DNA from: Fimbriimonadaceae bacterium
GTDB lineage: Bacteria; Armatimonadota; Fimbriimonadia; Fimbriimonadales; Fimbriimonadaceae
Direction: 5' to 3'
Assembly: GCA_019694835.1 (NCBI GenBank)
Contig: JAIBBE010000045.1
Location: forward strand, 1 to 16,500
DNA length: 16,500 nucleotides
Below are positions 1 through 6,950 of the stretch, piece by piece; the stretch's first letter is position 1; the number at the start of each line of letters is the position of its first letter. The notes under the pieces are model-generated. The model was given only the letters and a program-made list of their open reading frames with translations, ran no database searches and was not told where the DNA came from. Both the position numbers and the translations under genes were made by a program.

Positions 1-585
1 TCCGCCTCCGAGGCCAACTATGCCTCCATCCTCCCACGGATGGAGGCTCCGACGGCGGCGGCGGCGGCGGTCCAACTCAACCAGTACCAACAGGAGATTT
101 TCCGACTTGCCCTCTGCGTCGGCAACTTCGACACCTCTCTCGACCTCAGCCCCAAGCTGCCGTTCGAGGAAGTGAAGGTTGGCGAGACCTGGAAGAAGAC
201 CGCCAGCTATGCGCCCCAGGTCATCAAGGGCAAGGGCAAAAGCGCGGTGCAGCGGCTGGACTACACCTACACCTACGAGGGCATCGTCGACTCGGAAAGC
301 GGCAAGAAGGTCCATCGGGTGAAAGCGGTGCTCAAACTCGACACCGACGTCGCCCCTTTTATTAACGGCCTGCTCGACATGAAGCCGGAAGAGTCGGGGC
401 TCAAAGGCATGACTCTCAAACTAGACCAGACGATCCTCTGGGATCTCGACCTCAAAACCCGCAAGACGCTGCTTGCGGTAGCCGAATCGAAAGGCGAGTC
501 CAACGTCGTGCTGACCCAAAACCCGAACGAGCCTTATCAGGAAATCAGGCTCAAAGGCCGAACAGTGATGACACCCAAGGGCTGA
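1..585 (+). CDS. Hypothetical protein, 5'-truncated by the window edge
   Basis: The reading frame is open from base 1 to the TGA at 583-585, so the true start is probably outside the window. An internal ATG at 40 is possible but sits inside the right arm of a palindromic element, has no ribosome site, and would give a protein without a signal peptide. After the palindrome-encoded stretch (YASILPRMEA) and a short alanine run encoded by CGG-phase repeats, about 165 residues remain. They are mixed alpha/beta and soluble in character, with phrases such as LPFEEVKVGETW and RLDYTYTYEG, and no motif I recognise. The helicase gene starts 16 bp downstream on the same strand, so the two may be co-transcribed, although a possible -10 lies in that gap. 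I assign no function; coding status of the 50-585 part is well supported, the 5' end is not. Confidence 0.7.
   Translation, partial: SASEANYASILPRMEAPTAAAAAVQLNQYQQEIFRLALCVGNFDTSLDLSPKLPFEEVKVGETWKKTASYAPQVIKGKGKSAVQRLDYTYTYEGIVDSESGKKVHRVKAVLKLDTDVAPFINGLLDMKPEESGLKGMTLKLDQTILWDLDLKTRKTLLAVAESKGESNVVLTQNPNEPYQEIRLKGRTVMTPKG
18..47. repeat. 30-bp palindromic element, copy 1 (10-6-10 stem-loop)
   Basis: Bases 22-31 (gcctccatcc) and 38-47 (ggatggaggc) are perfect reverse complements around a 6-nt loop (tcccac). The whole 30 bp from 18 to 47 recurs identically and in the same orientation at 15192-15221, about 15 kb away. Here it lies inside an open reading frame, where it would be read as YASILPRMEA. 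Two identical copies with a perfect stem point to a dispersed palindromic repeat of the REP/RPE kind; the family itself is not one I can name. Confidence 0.85.
53..70 (+). repeat. CGG trinucleotide run (6 units)
   Basis: Six uninterrupted CGG units follow directly after the palindromic element and are read in frame as a run of alanines in the truncated first gene. Such runs are prone to length change by slippage in whole codons. Confidence 0.8.
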
Positions 586-590
586 TCAGC

Positions 591-596
591 CACAAT
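591..596 (+). promoter_or_regulatory. Possible -10 element (CACAAT) just upstream of the helicase
   Basis: CACAAT ends 5 nt before the GTG at 602, and no Shine-Dalgarno sequence is seen. The same hexamer stands 6 nt before the DUF418 start (6939-6944). It matches a -10 only at the A of position 2 and the final T, so this is weak. If real, it would give a leaderless helicase message. Confidence 0.25.
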
Positions 597-601
597 CGGG
601 C

Positions 602-3073
602 GTGACGGAGGAGACCCCCAAGGCTCGGCGCAAACGCGGCCTCGACAAGAACGAGACCATGGTTTCGGGGGCCATGCCGGGTTCGGCGGAGACTCTCAAA
701 TGGACGCCCCCTCCGACCGAGGAACCGCCAACCCTGGGTGAACTGGTGGCTTTGGCGGAGTCCGAACTGGCACCCCTGGCCGAACTGCACCTCCACGACC
801 TGGCGGCTCATCCTGCCAAGTTTCTGGACCCTCGCGTTCCTCTGCATCCTCGACTCAAGCAGAAGCTCATCGAGCGGGGTTTGGTCCACCTCTTTCGGCA
901 CCAGGCTCAAGCCGTCGATGCGGCCTTTGCCGGGAAAGACATCGCGGTGGTCACCGGAACGAGCAGCGGTAAGACGCTTTGCTACAACCTCCCCGTCCTC
1001 CACTCCTGCCTCAGCGAGCCGAGGGTAACTGCGCTCTACCTCTATCCGACCAAAGCCCTCGCCCACGACCAGCTGCTGAAACTCGAAGCGACCCTGCCCG
1101 GCCCGGACATTCGGGCGGGGGTCTATGATGGCGATACGGCGACCGCGACCCGAGCCCTGGTACGGAAAAACGCCCATCTGATCCTGACCAACCCCGACAT
1201 GCTGCACCTCGGCATCTTGCCCCAGCATGAGACCTGGGGCCGGTTTCTCAAGGGCCTCCGATTCCTGGTGATCGACGAAATGCACGTCTACCGTGGGATT
1301 CTAGGGTCCCACGTCGGGGGAATCATCCGGCGGCTGCTGCGGTTGTGCGAGTGGTACGGGTCGCGGCCCCAGATCATTGCGTGCAGCGCCACCGTCGCCA
1401 ATCCGACCGAGCTGTTCTTCAATCTGACCTCGCGCCAACCGACGATCATCAACGAGGACGGCGCGCCTAGCGGGCGCAAGACGCTGATCTTGGTCGGAAC
1501 CAAAGCCGAAGACGACATTGACGACACTCCCGACGCGCCCTTTGGGCTGGAAGGGCAGAAGCCAATCGCGCGCCCGAGCCTCAATCAAATGTCGGCACGC
1601 CTGATGGCCAAGTTGGTCGAGGGTCGCGCACGGACGATGGCGTTCTGCCGGGCACGCCTGTCGACCGAGCTCGTGCTCAAGATGGCCCGCAAGCAGCTTC
1701 GCACGGCCAAGCAGCCAACGAACGCGATCGAGAGCTATCGAAGCGGCTACTCTCCCAAGGAGCGGCGGGAGATCGAGAAGGGGCTCTTTGGTGGGACGCT
1801 GCGAGGGCTCGTGACCACGAACGCGATGGAACTGGGTGTCGATGTCGGCGATCTCGATGCAGTCATCCTGAACGGCTATCCTGGCTCCCAGGCGAGTTTC
1901 TGGCAGCAGATCGGTCGGGCCGGACGCGGCGGGCGAGACGCGGTCGCGGTCTACATGGCCAGCGATGACCCTCTCGAGCAGTTCCTGGTGCGTCGTCCGG
2001 CCCGGCTCCTGGACGCCGATCTCGAAGCGGCGACGACGAACCCGAGCAACCCCCAAATCCTGGCCCAGCACCTGCGGTGCGCCGCGTTCGAGCGTCCCAT
2101 CTCCCCCAGCGAACTGGACGCATTCGGGCCGACCGCCATCGGATTGGCCGAGGAACTGGAGCTGTCAGGCGATCTCGTCTTCAGCGCCGGCCGCTTCTTC
2201 TATCCCTCTCACACCGCGCCCGCGCCGACTGTGATGATCCGGGGTGTGTCCAACGATCAAATCGTGCTTCGAGCCGCCGGAGTCGAGATTGGGCGCATGG
2301 AACGCTGGCGCGCCTTGGCTGAAGCCCATCCGGGCGCCATCTACCTCCATCGCGACAAGACGTACTTCGTCTCAAGCTTGAACCTCCCCGCAGGAGAAGC
2401 CACCCTTGAAGAACGCAATGTTGACTATTACACCCAAGCCCTCGCAGTCACGTCGATCGAACCTCGGGTTGAGCTGCGCCGAAAATCCCCCTCATCTCCC
2501 GATGAGGGGGACGTTCACCGCGAGGAACGAGCGCGTGACACAGGGGGAGTAATTTCCCTAGCGGCAGTGGAGGCTTGCTTATCGGTCACCAGCTATCGAA
2601 GAGTCTCTTTGGAAACGGGAGAAAATTTGGGTTCCGAAAGCCTCGAACTCCCGATCACGACCTTCCCGTCGGTGGCCGTTCGCATTGATCTGCCCAAGTC
2701 CGTGATTGACAAGGACCCCGATCTCGCGGTGCCGTCGGTTCACGGCCTGGAACACGCCCTCCTTGCCGTCGCGCCACTGATTGCGGGCTGCGAGCGCATT
2801 GACCTCGCTTCGGCATGGTACGTCATGTACTTGGAGACGCTTGCGCCCTGCCTGTTCGTGTTTGACCGAATTCCGGGGGGCGTAGGACTGGCAGAACGTC
2901 TCTTCGAGTCGTCCGACGAGTGGTTCGAGGCGGCGCTGGAGTTGCTCGAATCTTGCCCATGCGAAACGGGCTGCCCGTCATGCCTGCTCCTGCCGCGCTG
3001 CGAGGTGGCGAACCAGATGCTGGACAAGCCGGGAGCTATCGCCCTGCTCAAACTGCTCTTGGACCGAAACTAG
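602..3073 (+). CDS. mrfA: DEAD/DEAH-box helicase with DUF1998 zinc domain (MrfA/YprA family)
   Basis: An 823-residue superfamily 2 helicase. Visible motifs are Walker A GTSSGKT (residues 119-125), the DEAH-type box DEMH (225-228), SAT (262-264) and motif VI QQIGRAGR (435-442). The C-terminal part is a DUF1998/MrfA-C region with a cysteine cluster, C785, C787, C791, C794 and C800, expected to bind zinc. In Bacillus subtilis the MrfA/YprA family acts as a 3'-5' DNA helicase in repair of mitomycin-type damage, together with the exonuclease MrfB; no mrfB is present in this window. The GTG start at 602 is chosen because it precedes the helicase core by a normal distance; there is no clear ribosome site. 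Oddity: residues about 628-651 are encoded by a palindromic repeat inserted in frame between the helicase core and the DUF1998 region. The gene converges on the SdpI-family gene with stops overlapping by 4 bp. Confidence 0.9.
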   Translation: MTEETPKARRKRGLDKNETMVSGAMPGSAETLKWTPPPTEEPPTLGELVALAESELAPLAELHLHDLAAHPAKFLDPRVPLHPRLKQKLIERGLVHLFRHQAQAVDAAFAGKDIAVVTGTSSGKTLCYNLPVLHSCLSEPRVTALYLYPTKALAHDQLLKLEATLPGPDIRAGVYDGDTATATRALVRKNAHLILTNPDMLHLGILPQHETWGRFLKGLRFLVIDEMHVYRGILGSHVGGIIRRLLRLCEWYGSRPQIIACSATVANPTELFFNLTSRQPTIINEDGAPSGRKTLILVGTKAEDDIDDTPDAPFGLEGQKPIARPSLNQMSARLMAKLVEGRARTMAFCRARLSTELVLKMARKQLRTAKQPTNAIESYRSGYSPKERREIEKGLFGGTLRGLVTTNAMELGVDVGDLDAVILNGYPGSQASFWQQIGRAGRGGRDAVAVYMASDDPLEQFLVRRPARLLDADLEAATTNPSNPQILAQHLRCAAFERPISPSELDAFGPTAIGLAEELELSGDLVFSAGRFFYPSHTAPAPTVMIRGVSNDQIVLRAAGVEIGRMERWRALAEAHPGAIYLHRDKTYFVSSLNLPAGEATLEERNVDYYTQALAVTSIEPRVELRRKSPSSPDEGDVHREERARDTGGVISLAAVEACLSVTSYRRVSLETGENLGSESLELPITTFPSVAVRIDLPKSVIDKDPDLAVPSVHGLEHALLAVAPLIAGCERIDLASAWYVMYLETLAPCLFVFDRIPGGVGLAERLFESSDEWFEAALELLESCPCETGCPSCLLLPRCEVANQMLDKPGAIALLKLLLDRN
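2486..2549. repeat. Palindromic element inside the helicase gene
   Basis: Bases 2486-2495 (tccccctcat) and 2502-2511 (atgaggggga) form a perfect 10-bp stem with a 6-nt loop (ctcccg). A second agggggag at 2542-2549 could pair alternatively with the same left arm. The stretch is read as a charged, low-complexity peptide (about residues 629-650) that interrupts the transition to the DUF1998 domain. It has the same 10-6-10 geometry as the element at 18-47, though the stem sequence differs. I read it as a dispersed repeat that landed in a coding region without breaking the frame. Confidence 0.7.
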
Positions 3074-3408
3074 AGGCGCGCGAGGTAGCGCAAGCTCTTG
3101 ACGACCATCCAAGCCATCGGGACGGTCAGAAGGGCGAGCATTATCCAGGCGGCGATCGTCGGACCCAGCAGGGAGGCGATAAAGAAGAATGGAACCGCCG
3201 CCACCATCATCATCAGCCCAGCACCGACCAATGCACGGCCCGAGTATCGGTTGGCGAGGAACCAGACGTGATCGGACGAAAGCGTCTTGCGGGTTCGGAA
3301 TCCGTAGAGCGAATTGCGCTTAACCCGGCCCAGAGCCATGGGCATCCCCAGGACTGCCATCAGGAGTCCCGATCCAAAGAGCATTAGCGTAAGCAACAGC
3401 GCAGTCAT
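3070..3408 (-). CDS. SdpI-family small membrane protein
   Basis: A 112-residue protein starting at the ATG read from 3408. That start is favoured over the upstream extension because the protein then begins directly with a hydrophobic segment (MTALLLTLMLFGSGLLMAV) and because GAGGTAA lies about 7 nt upstream. Three membrane segments are visible, one at the N-terminus and two after the central loop. The loop contains the family signature P-x-x-x-x-R-x-K-R-N-S-x-Y-G-F-R-T and a following W-x-x-A-N-R-Y-S-G-R. SdpI of Bacillus is the immunity protein against the SdpC toxin and also senses it; most stand-alone homologues have no known toxin partner. No SdpC-like gene is seen here, so an immunity role is not supported. 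Its stop overlaps the helicase stop by 4 bp. Confidence 0.8.
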   Translation of the reverse strand: MTALLLTLMLFGSGLLMAVLGMPMALGRVKRNSLYGFRTRKTLSSDHVWFLANRYSGRALVGAGLMMMVAAVPFFFIASLLGPTIAAWIMLALLTVPMAWMVVKSLRYLARL

Positions 3409-3412
3409 GGAA

Positions 3413-3419
3413 ATTACCT
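3413..3419 (-). promoter_or_regulatory. Ribosome binding site of the SdpI-family gene
   Basis: Read on the minus strand, GAGGTAA stands a few bases upstream of the ATG at 3408 and decides the start in favour of the 112-residue form over a longer in-frame extension. Farther upstream a TAAGTT might serve as the -10, but this is uncertain. Confidence 0.5.
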
Positions 3420-3451
3420 CATCTAGCAACTTACAGGATGTCGTAGCTGAC

Positions 3452-3492
3452 GTGGGACCAAAGTCCCGCCAAGCCTCCCTGGGAAAAGGCTG
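3452..3492. other. Two small hairpins in the SdpI/PEP-CTERM divergent gap
   Basis: The 186-bp gap between the two divergent genes contains gggac-caaa-gtccc and, just after it, agcct...aggct with a ccc/ggg interior. Both are on the plus strand upstream of the PEP-CTERM gene. They could form a structured 5' leader or be operator dyads. They do not match a riboswitch class I can name, and I cannot place a promoter confidently. Confidence 0.3.
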
Positions 3493-3581
3493 GGAATTGC
3501 AGCCAAGTTGAACTTTATCACGCTCCATACGTCCTAAGTGGTGCGACGAATAGTGGAAGCACTTGCTTCCCAGGTCGCAGC

Positions 3582-3590
3582 AAAGGAGAA
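3582..3590 (+). promoter_or_regulatory. Ribosome binding site of the PEP-CTERM gene
   Basis: AAAGGAGAA ends 4 nt before the ATG at 3595. It is the strongest Shine-Dalgarno sequence in the window and fixes the start at the residue where a signal peptide begins, instead of the upstream in-frame starts. Confidence 0.8.
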
Positions 3591-3594
3591 GATT

Positions 3595-4266
3595 ATGAAC
3601 TCAATGAAGCGCACCCTTGCCGGTGCAGCCCTATTCGCTGCTGTGTTTCAGGCCCATGCCGGAATCACCGCCCTCGGTGGCCCGACCACTCTGATCACGG
3701 CCCCGGCCAGCATGAAGTACACGGCCAACGCCTACAATACGGCGACTGTCAACTACTGGGTCGAGCGAGAGAATCATCTCTTGGCCAACGACTTAGTAAT
3801 CTCGATGCTGCCGCCGGTTTCGTTCCCGACGAACGTAACCAGCCACTTCAATAACAACGACAACAAGATCGTGGCCGGCACAGCGATTGACTCCTATTAC
3901 CTGTACTTCGATCCGTCGAGCGGCGATGCAGTGGCGCGCTTCCAAACTGATCGAACCATTCTCGGTCTCATCACCAACGAGCGCAACAACGCAGCGAACG
4001 ATCACTTCATGCTCAGTGATTATCTGATTAATCCACTCGTTCCGTCGGGGAACATCCCAGCATCGCACTTTGAGGCGCGTGGAATGGAAATTGGCGCCAA
4101 CGAGTACGTTCGTTGGCTCGCGCCCAATCAAATCGAAGTTCACTTGAGTGCGACGAATCCGGGTGACCAGATCCGCATCATCACGGCTGCGGTGCCCGAG
4201 CCAGCCACCCTTGCTGCTCTGGGTTTGGGTGCGCTGTCGTTGCTGCGTCGCCGACGCACCGGTTAG
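3595..4266 (+). CDS. PEP-CTERM sorting domain protein
   Basis: A 223-residue secreted protein. The N-terminus is a signal peptide (MNSMKRTLAGAALFAAVFQ, probable cleavage after AHA). The C-terminal 24 residues are a typical PEP-CTERM anchor: V-P-E-P at about residue 200, a hydrophobic helix, then RRRR. In known systems this tail is recognised and processed by an exosortase at the inner membrane, and the proteins are linked with exopolysaccharide and surface matrix. No exosortase lies in the window, so processing would depend on an enzyme elsewhere. The roughly 155-residue middle, rich in Asn, Ala and Thr, matches nothing I recognise. The gene stands alone between a divergent SdpI-family gene and the phosphorylase. 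Confidence 0.85.
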   Translation: MNSMKRTLAGAALFAAVFQAHAGITALGGPTTLITAPASMKYTANAYNTATVNYWVERENHLLANDLVISMLPPVSFPTNVTSHFNNNDNKIVAGTAIDSYYLYFDPSSGDAVARFQTDRTILGLITNERNNAANDHFMLSDYLINPLVPSGNIPASHFEARGMEIGANEYVRWLAPNQIEVHLSATNPGDQIRIITAAVPEPATLAALGLGALSLLRRRRTG

Positions 4267-4281
4267 TTCCTTCGCTTGGTT

Positions 4282-4336
4282 GCGGTGCTCGGGTTCAGCA
4301 GGTCATCCGCCCTGCCGACAATAATACGAGCACCGC
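4282..4336. repeat. 10-bp inverted repeat abutting the phosphorylase start
   Basis: gcggtgctcg (4282-4291) and cgagcaccgc (4327-4336) are exact reverse complements, 35 nt apart. A smaller gcagg/cctgc pair lies inside. The right arm ends on the base immediately before the ATG of the phosphorylase, and the left arm begins 16 nt after the PEP-CTERM stop. It may be a terminator of the upstream gene or a structure or operator controlling the downstream one. The inner ataata stretch is the only AT-rich candidate for a -10. Confidence 0.5.
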
Positions 4337-6913
4337 ATGAGGAATCTGAAATTCGCCCACTCGTTCGAGGTCGTCTCGGAACTGCCCGAAGCCCTGCGTC
4401 CCCTCAAGGACCTGGCCTTCAACTTTCTTTGGACCTGGCGTCACGAGACGCAGTTCTTGTTCCGCGACATCGATAAAAACCTCTGGGATGAGGTCGGACA
4501 CAACCCGGTTGAACTCATCAACCGTCTGACGCCCGAGCGAATGCGTCGGCTGGAGAAAGACGAGACCTTCCTCGCCCGGTTGACGACGTGCCACAAAGAC
4601 CTGACCGACTACCTCGCGGCGGAAACCTGGTTCGATGAGAAGTTTCCCGGCAAGCGGGAGAAGACGACGATCGCTTACTTCTGTGCCGAATTCGGAATCG
4701 GCGAGGGTCTGCCGATCTATTCGGGCGGTCTCGGCGTCCTCGCCGGAGATCATCTCAAAGCCGCCAGCGACCTCGGCGTGCCCCTGGTCGGAGTGGGCCT
4801 TCTCTATGCGCGCGGCTATTTCAAGCAGTACCTGAACCCAGACGGCTGGCAGCAGGAGCACTATCCCCAATACGACTTCTACCGGATGCCGCTCAAGCTC
4901 ATGCGCGGCCTCGACGATCAGCCAATGCGCATCCGGGTCGAACTGCCCGACCGCGTGGTCACGTGTCAGGTCTGGAAGGCATTGGTGGGTCGCGTTCCTC
5001 TGTACTTGTTGGACAGCAACGTCCTCGAAAACGAGCCAACCGACCAAGGCATCACCGACACGCTTTATGGCGGCGATGAGGAGATGCGTATCCGCCAAGA
5101 ACTCATTCTCGGCGTCGGCGGCATGCACGCGCTCAAGTCGCTGGGCATCCACCCGACGGTTTGCCACATGAATGAGGGCCATGCGGCGTTTCTCACCCTG
5201 GAGCGGCTGCGCCAGTTCAAAGAGGACTTCGGATGCGACCTGAAGACCGCGCGTCAGTGCATGGTCGCGGGCAACGTCTTCACCACCCATACGCCGGTCC
5301 CGGCCGGATTCGACCTCTTCCATCCCGAACTTCTTCACAAGTACACCGCGAAGTCGTTGGAGAAGCTCGACCTGCCGTTCGAGGACTTCTTGCGCATGGG
5401 TCGGTTTGACCCGAACAATGCGAGCGAGCTTTTCAACATGGCCGTGCTGGCGATGGAGAACTCGAACTACATCAACGGGGTTTCGAAGCTTCACGCCCAG
5501 GTTTCGAGAGGCATGTTCCACCAGCGATGGTCCGATTACCCGATTGACGAAGTGCCGATCGACGCCGTTACGAACGGCATTCATACCCCTACGTGGATGA
5601 GCCGACGTATGGCCGAGCTGCTCGATCGACACCTTGGGCCTGGTTGGCGACAAGACCCGAGCAACCCGGATGTCTGGGAAAAGGCGTCGCAGATTCCCGA
5701 TGTCGACCTTTGGGAGATGCGCGAGAACCAGCGTGGCGATTTCGTCCGATTCTGTCGGCGCTGGCTGCAAAAGCAGTTGGCTCGTCGCAATGCGGGTCGA
5801 TCCGACCTCTCAGGTGCCGGAGACGTACTCGACCCACGGATCCTAACGGTGGGATTTGCGCGCCGATTTGCGACCTACAAGCGGGCTGCGCTCCTCTTCG
5901 CCGACAAAGATCGCCTCAAATCGATGCTCTTCCACCCCGAGCGACCCGTGCAGTTCGTCTTCGCCGGAAAGAGCCACCCCCGCGACGATGGAGGCAAGAA
6001 GCTCATCCAGGAAATCAGCCACTTCATCCAAAACGAAGGAGCCCGGTCGCGGCTTGTCTTCCTTGAGGACTACGACATGGAAGTGGCCCGAGCGCTGGTG
6101 CAGGGCGTCGACGTATGGCTCAACAACCCGCGCCGACCCATGGAGGCCAGTGGAACCAGCGGCATGAAAGTCGTGCCCAACGGCGGCCTCAACTGTTCGA
6201 TTCTCGATGGCTGGTGGGCGGAAGGCTATCAGCCTGGCGTCGGCTGGGGTATCGGCGATTCGAACGAGCATGCCGACTCGGGCCATCAGGATTGGCTCGA
6301 CAGCCGGTCCCTCTACCAACTTCTGGAGCAAGAGATCGCTCCACGTTTCTACCATCGGCCTGACAGCGGACTGCCGAGTACCTGGATCGAGATGATGCGC
6401 CATTCGATGCGTCAACTGGCTCCCAAATTCTCGACCAGCCGGATGGTCCGCGAGTACACGACTCGGTTCTACATGCCAGCCTCGGAGGCATTTCAAGCCC
6501 TCACGAGTGACGATTTGGTCCGAGCCAGGGAAGCCCTTGCTTGGCGGCAAAAGACCCGCAGTGCCTGGCCAGCCGTGCAGATCACCAACGTTGCCGATAC
6601 CGCCGGTCCCGTCAACGGGCTGGGCCTGGACTTCAGCGTCCGCGCTCTGGTGAAGCTCGGAAGCCTGACGCCGGCCGACGTAAGGGTTCAGGCGCTGATC
6701 GGTCAGGTCGGCGCCAACCGAGAGCTTCAACACGTCGAACTCGTTGACCTGAAGCACGTTGGCCAGGAGGGTGATCAGTCGGTTTTCGAAGGCCACCTCA
6801 AGTGTGACGAACCCGGGCATCGCGGGTATGTGGTCCGTGTTATCCCGAACCACCACGATGTGCGGGTTCGCACCGAACTGCCGCTTGTCGCTTGGGAAAA
6901 GGTTTGGGCTTAG
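4337..6913 (+). CDS. glgP: Alpha-glucan phosphorylase (GT35) with N-terminal DUF3417
   Basis: An 858-residue glycosyltransferase family 35 enzyme. It uses phosphate to release glucose-1-phosphate from the non-reducing ends of glycogen or maltodextrin in the cytoplasm, with pyridoxal phosphate as cofactor. The N-terminal part (KFAHSFEVVSELPEALRPLK, then FNFLWTWR) is the DUF3417 domain found in the short bacterial and archaeal alpha-glucan phosphorylases. FAGKSHPRD is at residues 542-550. The cofactor site is E-A-S-G-T-S-G-M-K with the expected lysine at 611. Length and architecture fit this subfamily and not the E. coli MalP/GlgP type. No Shine-Dalgarno sequence precedes the ATG; an inverted repeat ends right at it. 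No glycogen synthesis genes adjoin. The DUF418 gene follows 37 bp later on the same strand. Confidence 0.93.
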   Translation: MRNLKFAHSFEVVSELPEALRPLKDLAFNFLWTWRHETQFLFRDIDKNLWDEVGHNPVELINRLTPERMRRLEKDETFLARLTTCHKDLTDYLAAETWFDEKFPGKREKTTIAYFCAEFGIGEGLPIYSGGLGVLAGDHLKAASDLGVPLVGVGLLYARGYFKQYLNPDGWQQEHYPQYDFYRMPLKLMRGLDDQPMRIRVELPDRVVTCQVWKALVGRVPLYLLDSNVLENEPTDQGITDTLYGGDEEMRIRQELILGVGGMHALKSLGIHPTVCHMNEGHAAFLTLERLRQFKEDFGCDLKTARQCMVAGNVFTTHTPVPAGFDLFHPELLHKYTAKSLEKLDLPFEDFLRMGRFDPNNASELFNMAVLAMENSNYINGVSKLHAQVSRGMFHQRWSDYPIDEVPIDAVTNGIHTPTWMSRRMAELLDRHLGPGWRQDPSNPDVWEKASQIPDVDLWEMRENQRGDFVRFCRRWLQKQLARRNAGRSDLSGAGDVLDPRILTVGFARRFATYKRAALLFADKDRLKSMLFHPERPVQFVFAGKSHPRDDGGKKLIQEISHFIQNEGARSRLVFLEDYDMEVARALVQGVDVWLNNPRRPMEASGTSGMKVVPNGGLNCSILDGWWAEGYQPGVGWGIGDSNEHADSGHQDWLDSRSLYQLLEQEIAPRFYHRPDSGLPSTWIEMMRHSMRQLAPKFSTSRMVREYTTRFYMPASEAFQALTSDDLVRAREALAWRQKTRSAWPAVQITNVADTAGPVNGLGLDFSVRALVKLGSLTPADVRVQALIGQVGANRELQHVELVDLKHVGQEGDQSVFEGHLKCDEPGHRGYVVRVIPNHHDVRVRTELPLVAWEKVWA

Positions 6914-6938
6914 GTCCCTACCCCGACTGATCGGGAGA

Positions 6939-6944
6939 CACAAT
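6939..6944 (+). promoter_or_regulatory. Possible -10 element (CACAAT) upstream of the DUF418 gene
   Basis: CACAAT ends 6 nt before the ATG at 6951, as the same hexamer does before the helicase start. The bases AGCAGG between them are too close to the ATG to be a good ribosome site. A 5-bp hairpin (cccga/tcggg) at 6922-6935 lies just upstream. If active, this promoter would make the gene independent of the phosphorylase. Confidence 0.25.
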
Positions 6945-6950
6945 AGCAGG

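Noticed and set aside
3070..3408. Toxin-immunity (SdpC/SdpI) locus
   Set aside because: No SdpC-, SdpA- or SdpB-like gene is present; SdpI-family proteins are common as single genes.
3480..3505. Sigma-54-like GG...GC pair (ggctgggaattgc) upstream of the PEP-CTERM gene
   Set aside because: The spacing between GG and GC is 9 nt where 10 is required, and the TGGCAC half is not matched.
3440..3510. Cyclic di-GMP (GEMM) riboswitch before the PEP-CTERM gene
   Set aside because: A gccaagcct stretch recalls part of the core, but the GGCAAACC segment and tetraloop receptor are absent.
4295..5770. 491-codon open frame antisense to the phosphorylase
   Set aside because: It lies wholly opposite a clearly identified enzyme with all its motifs, and it has no family resemblance; long antisense frames are common at this GC content. 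The same applies to the minus frame at 5843-7042.
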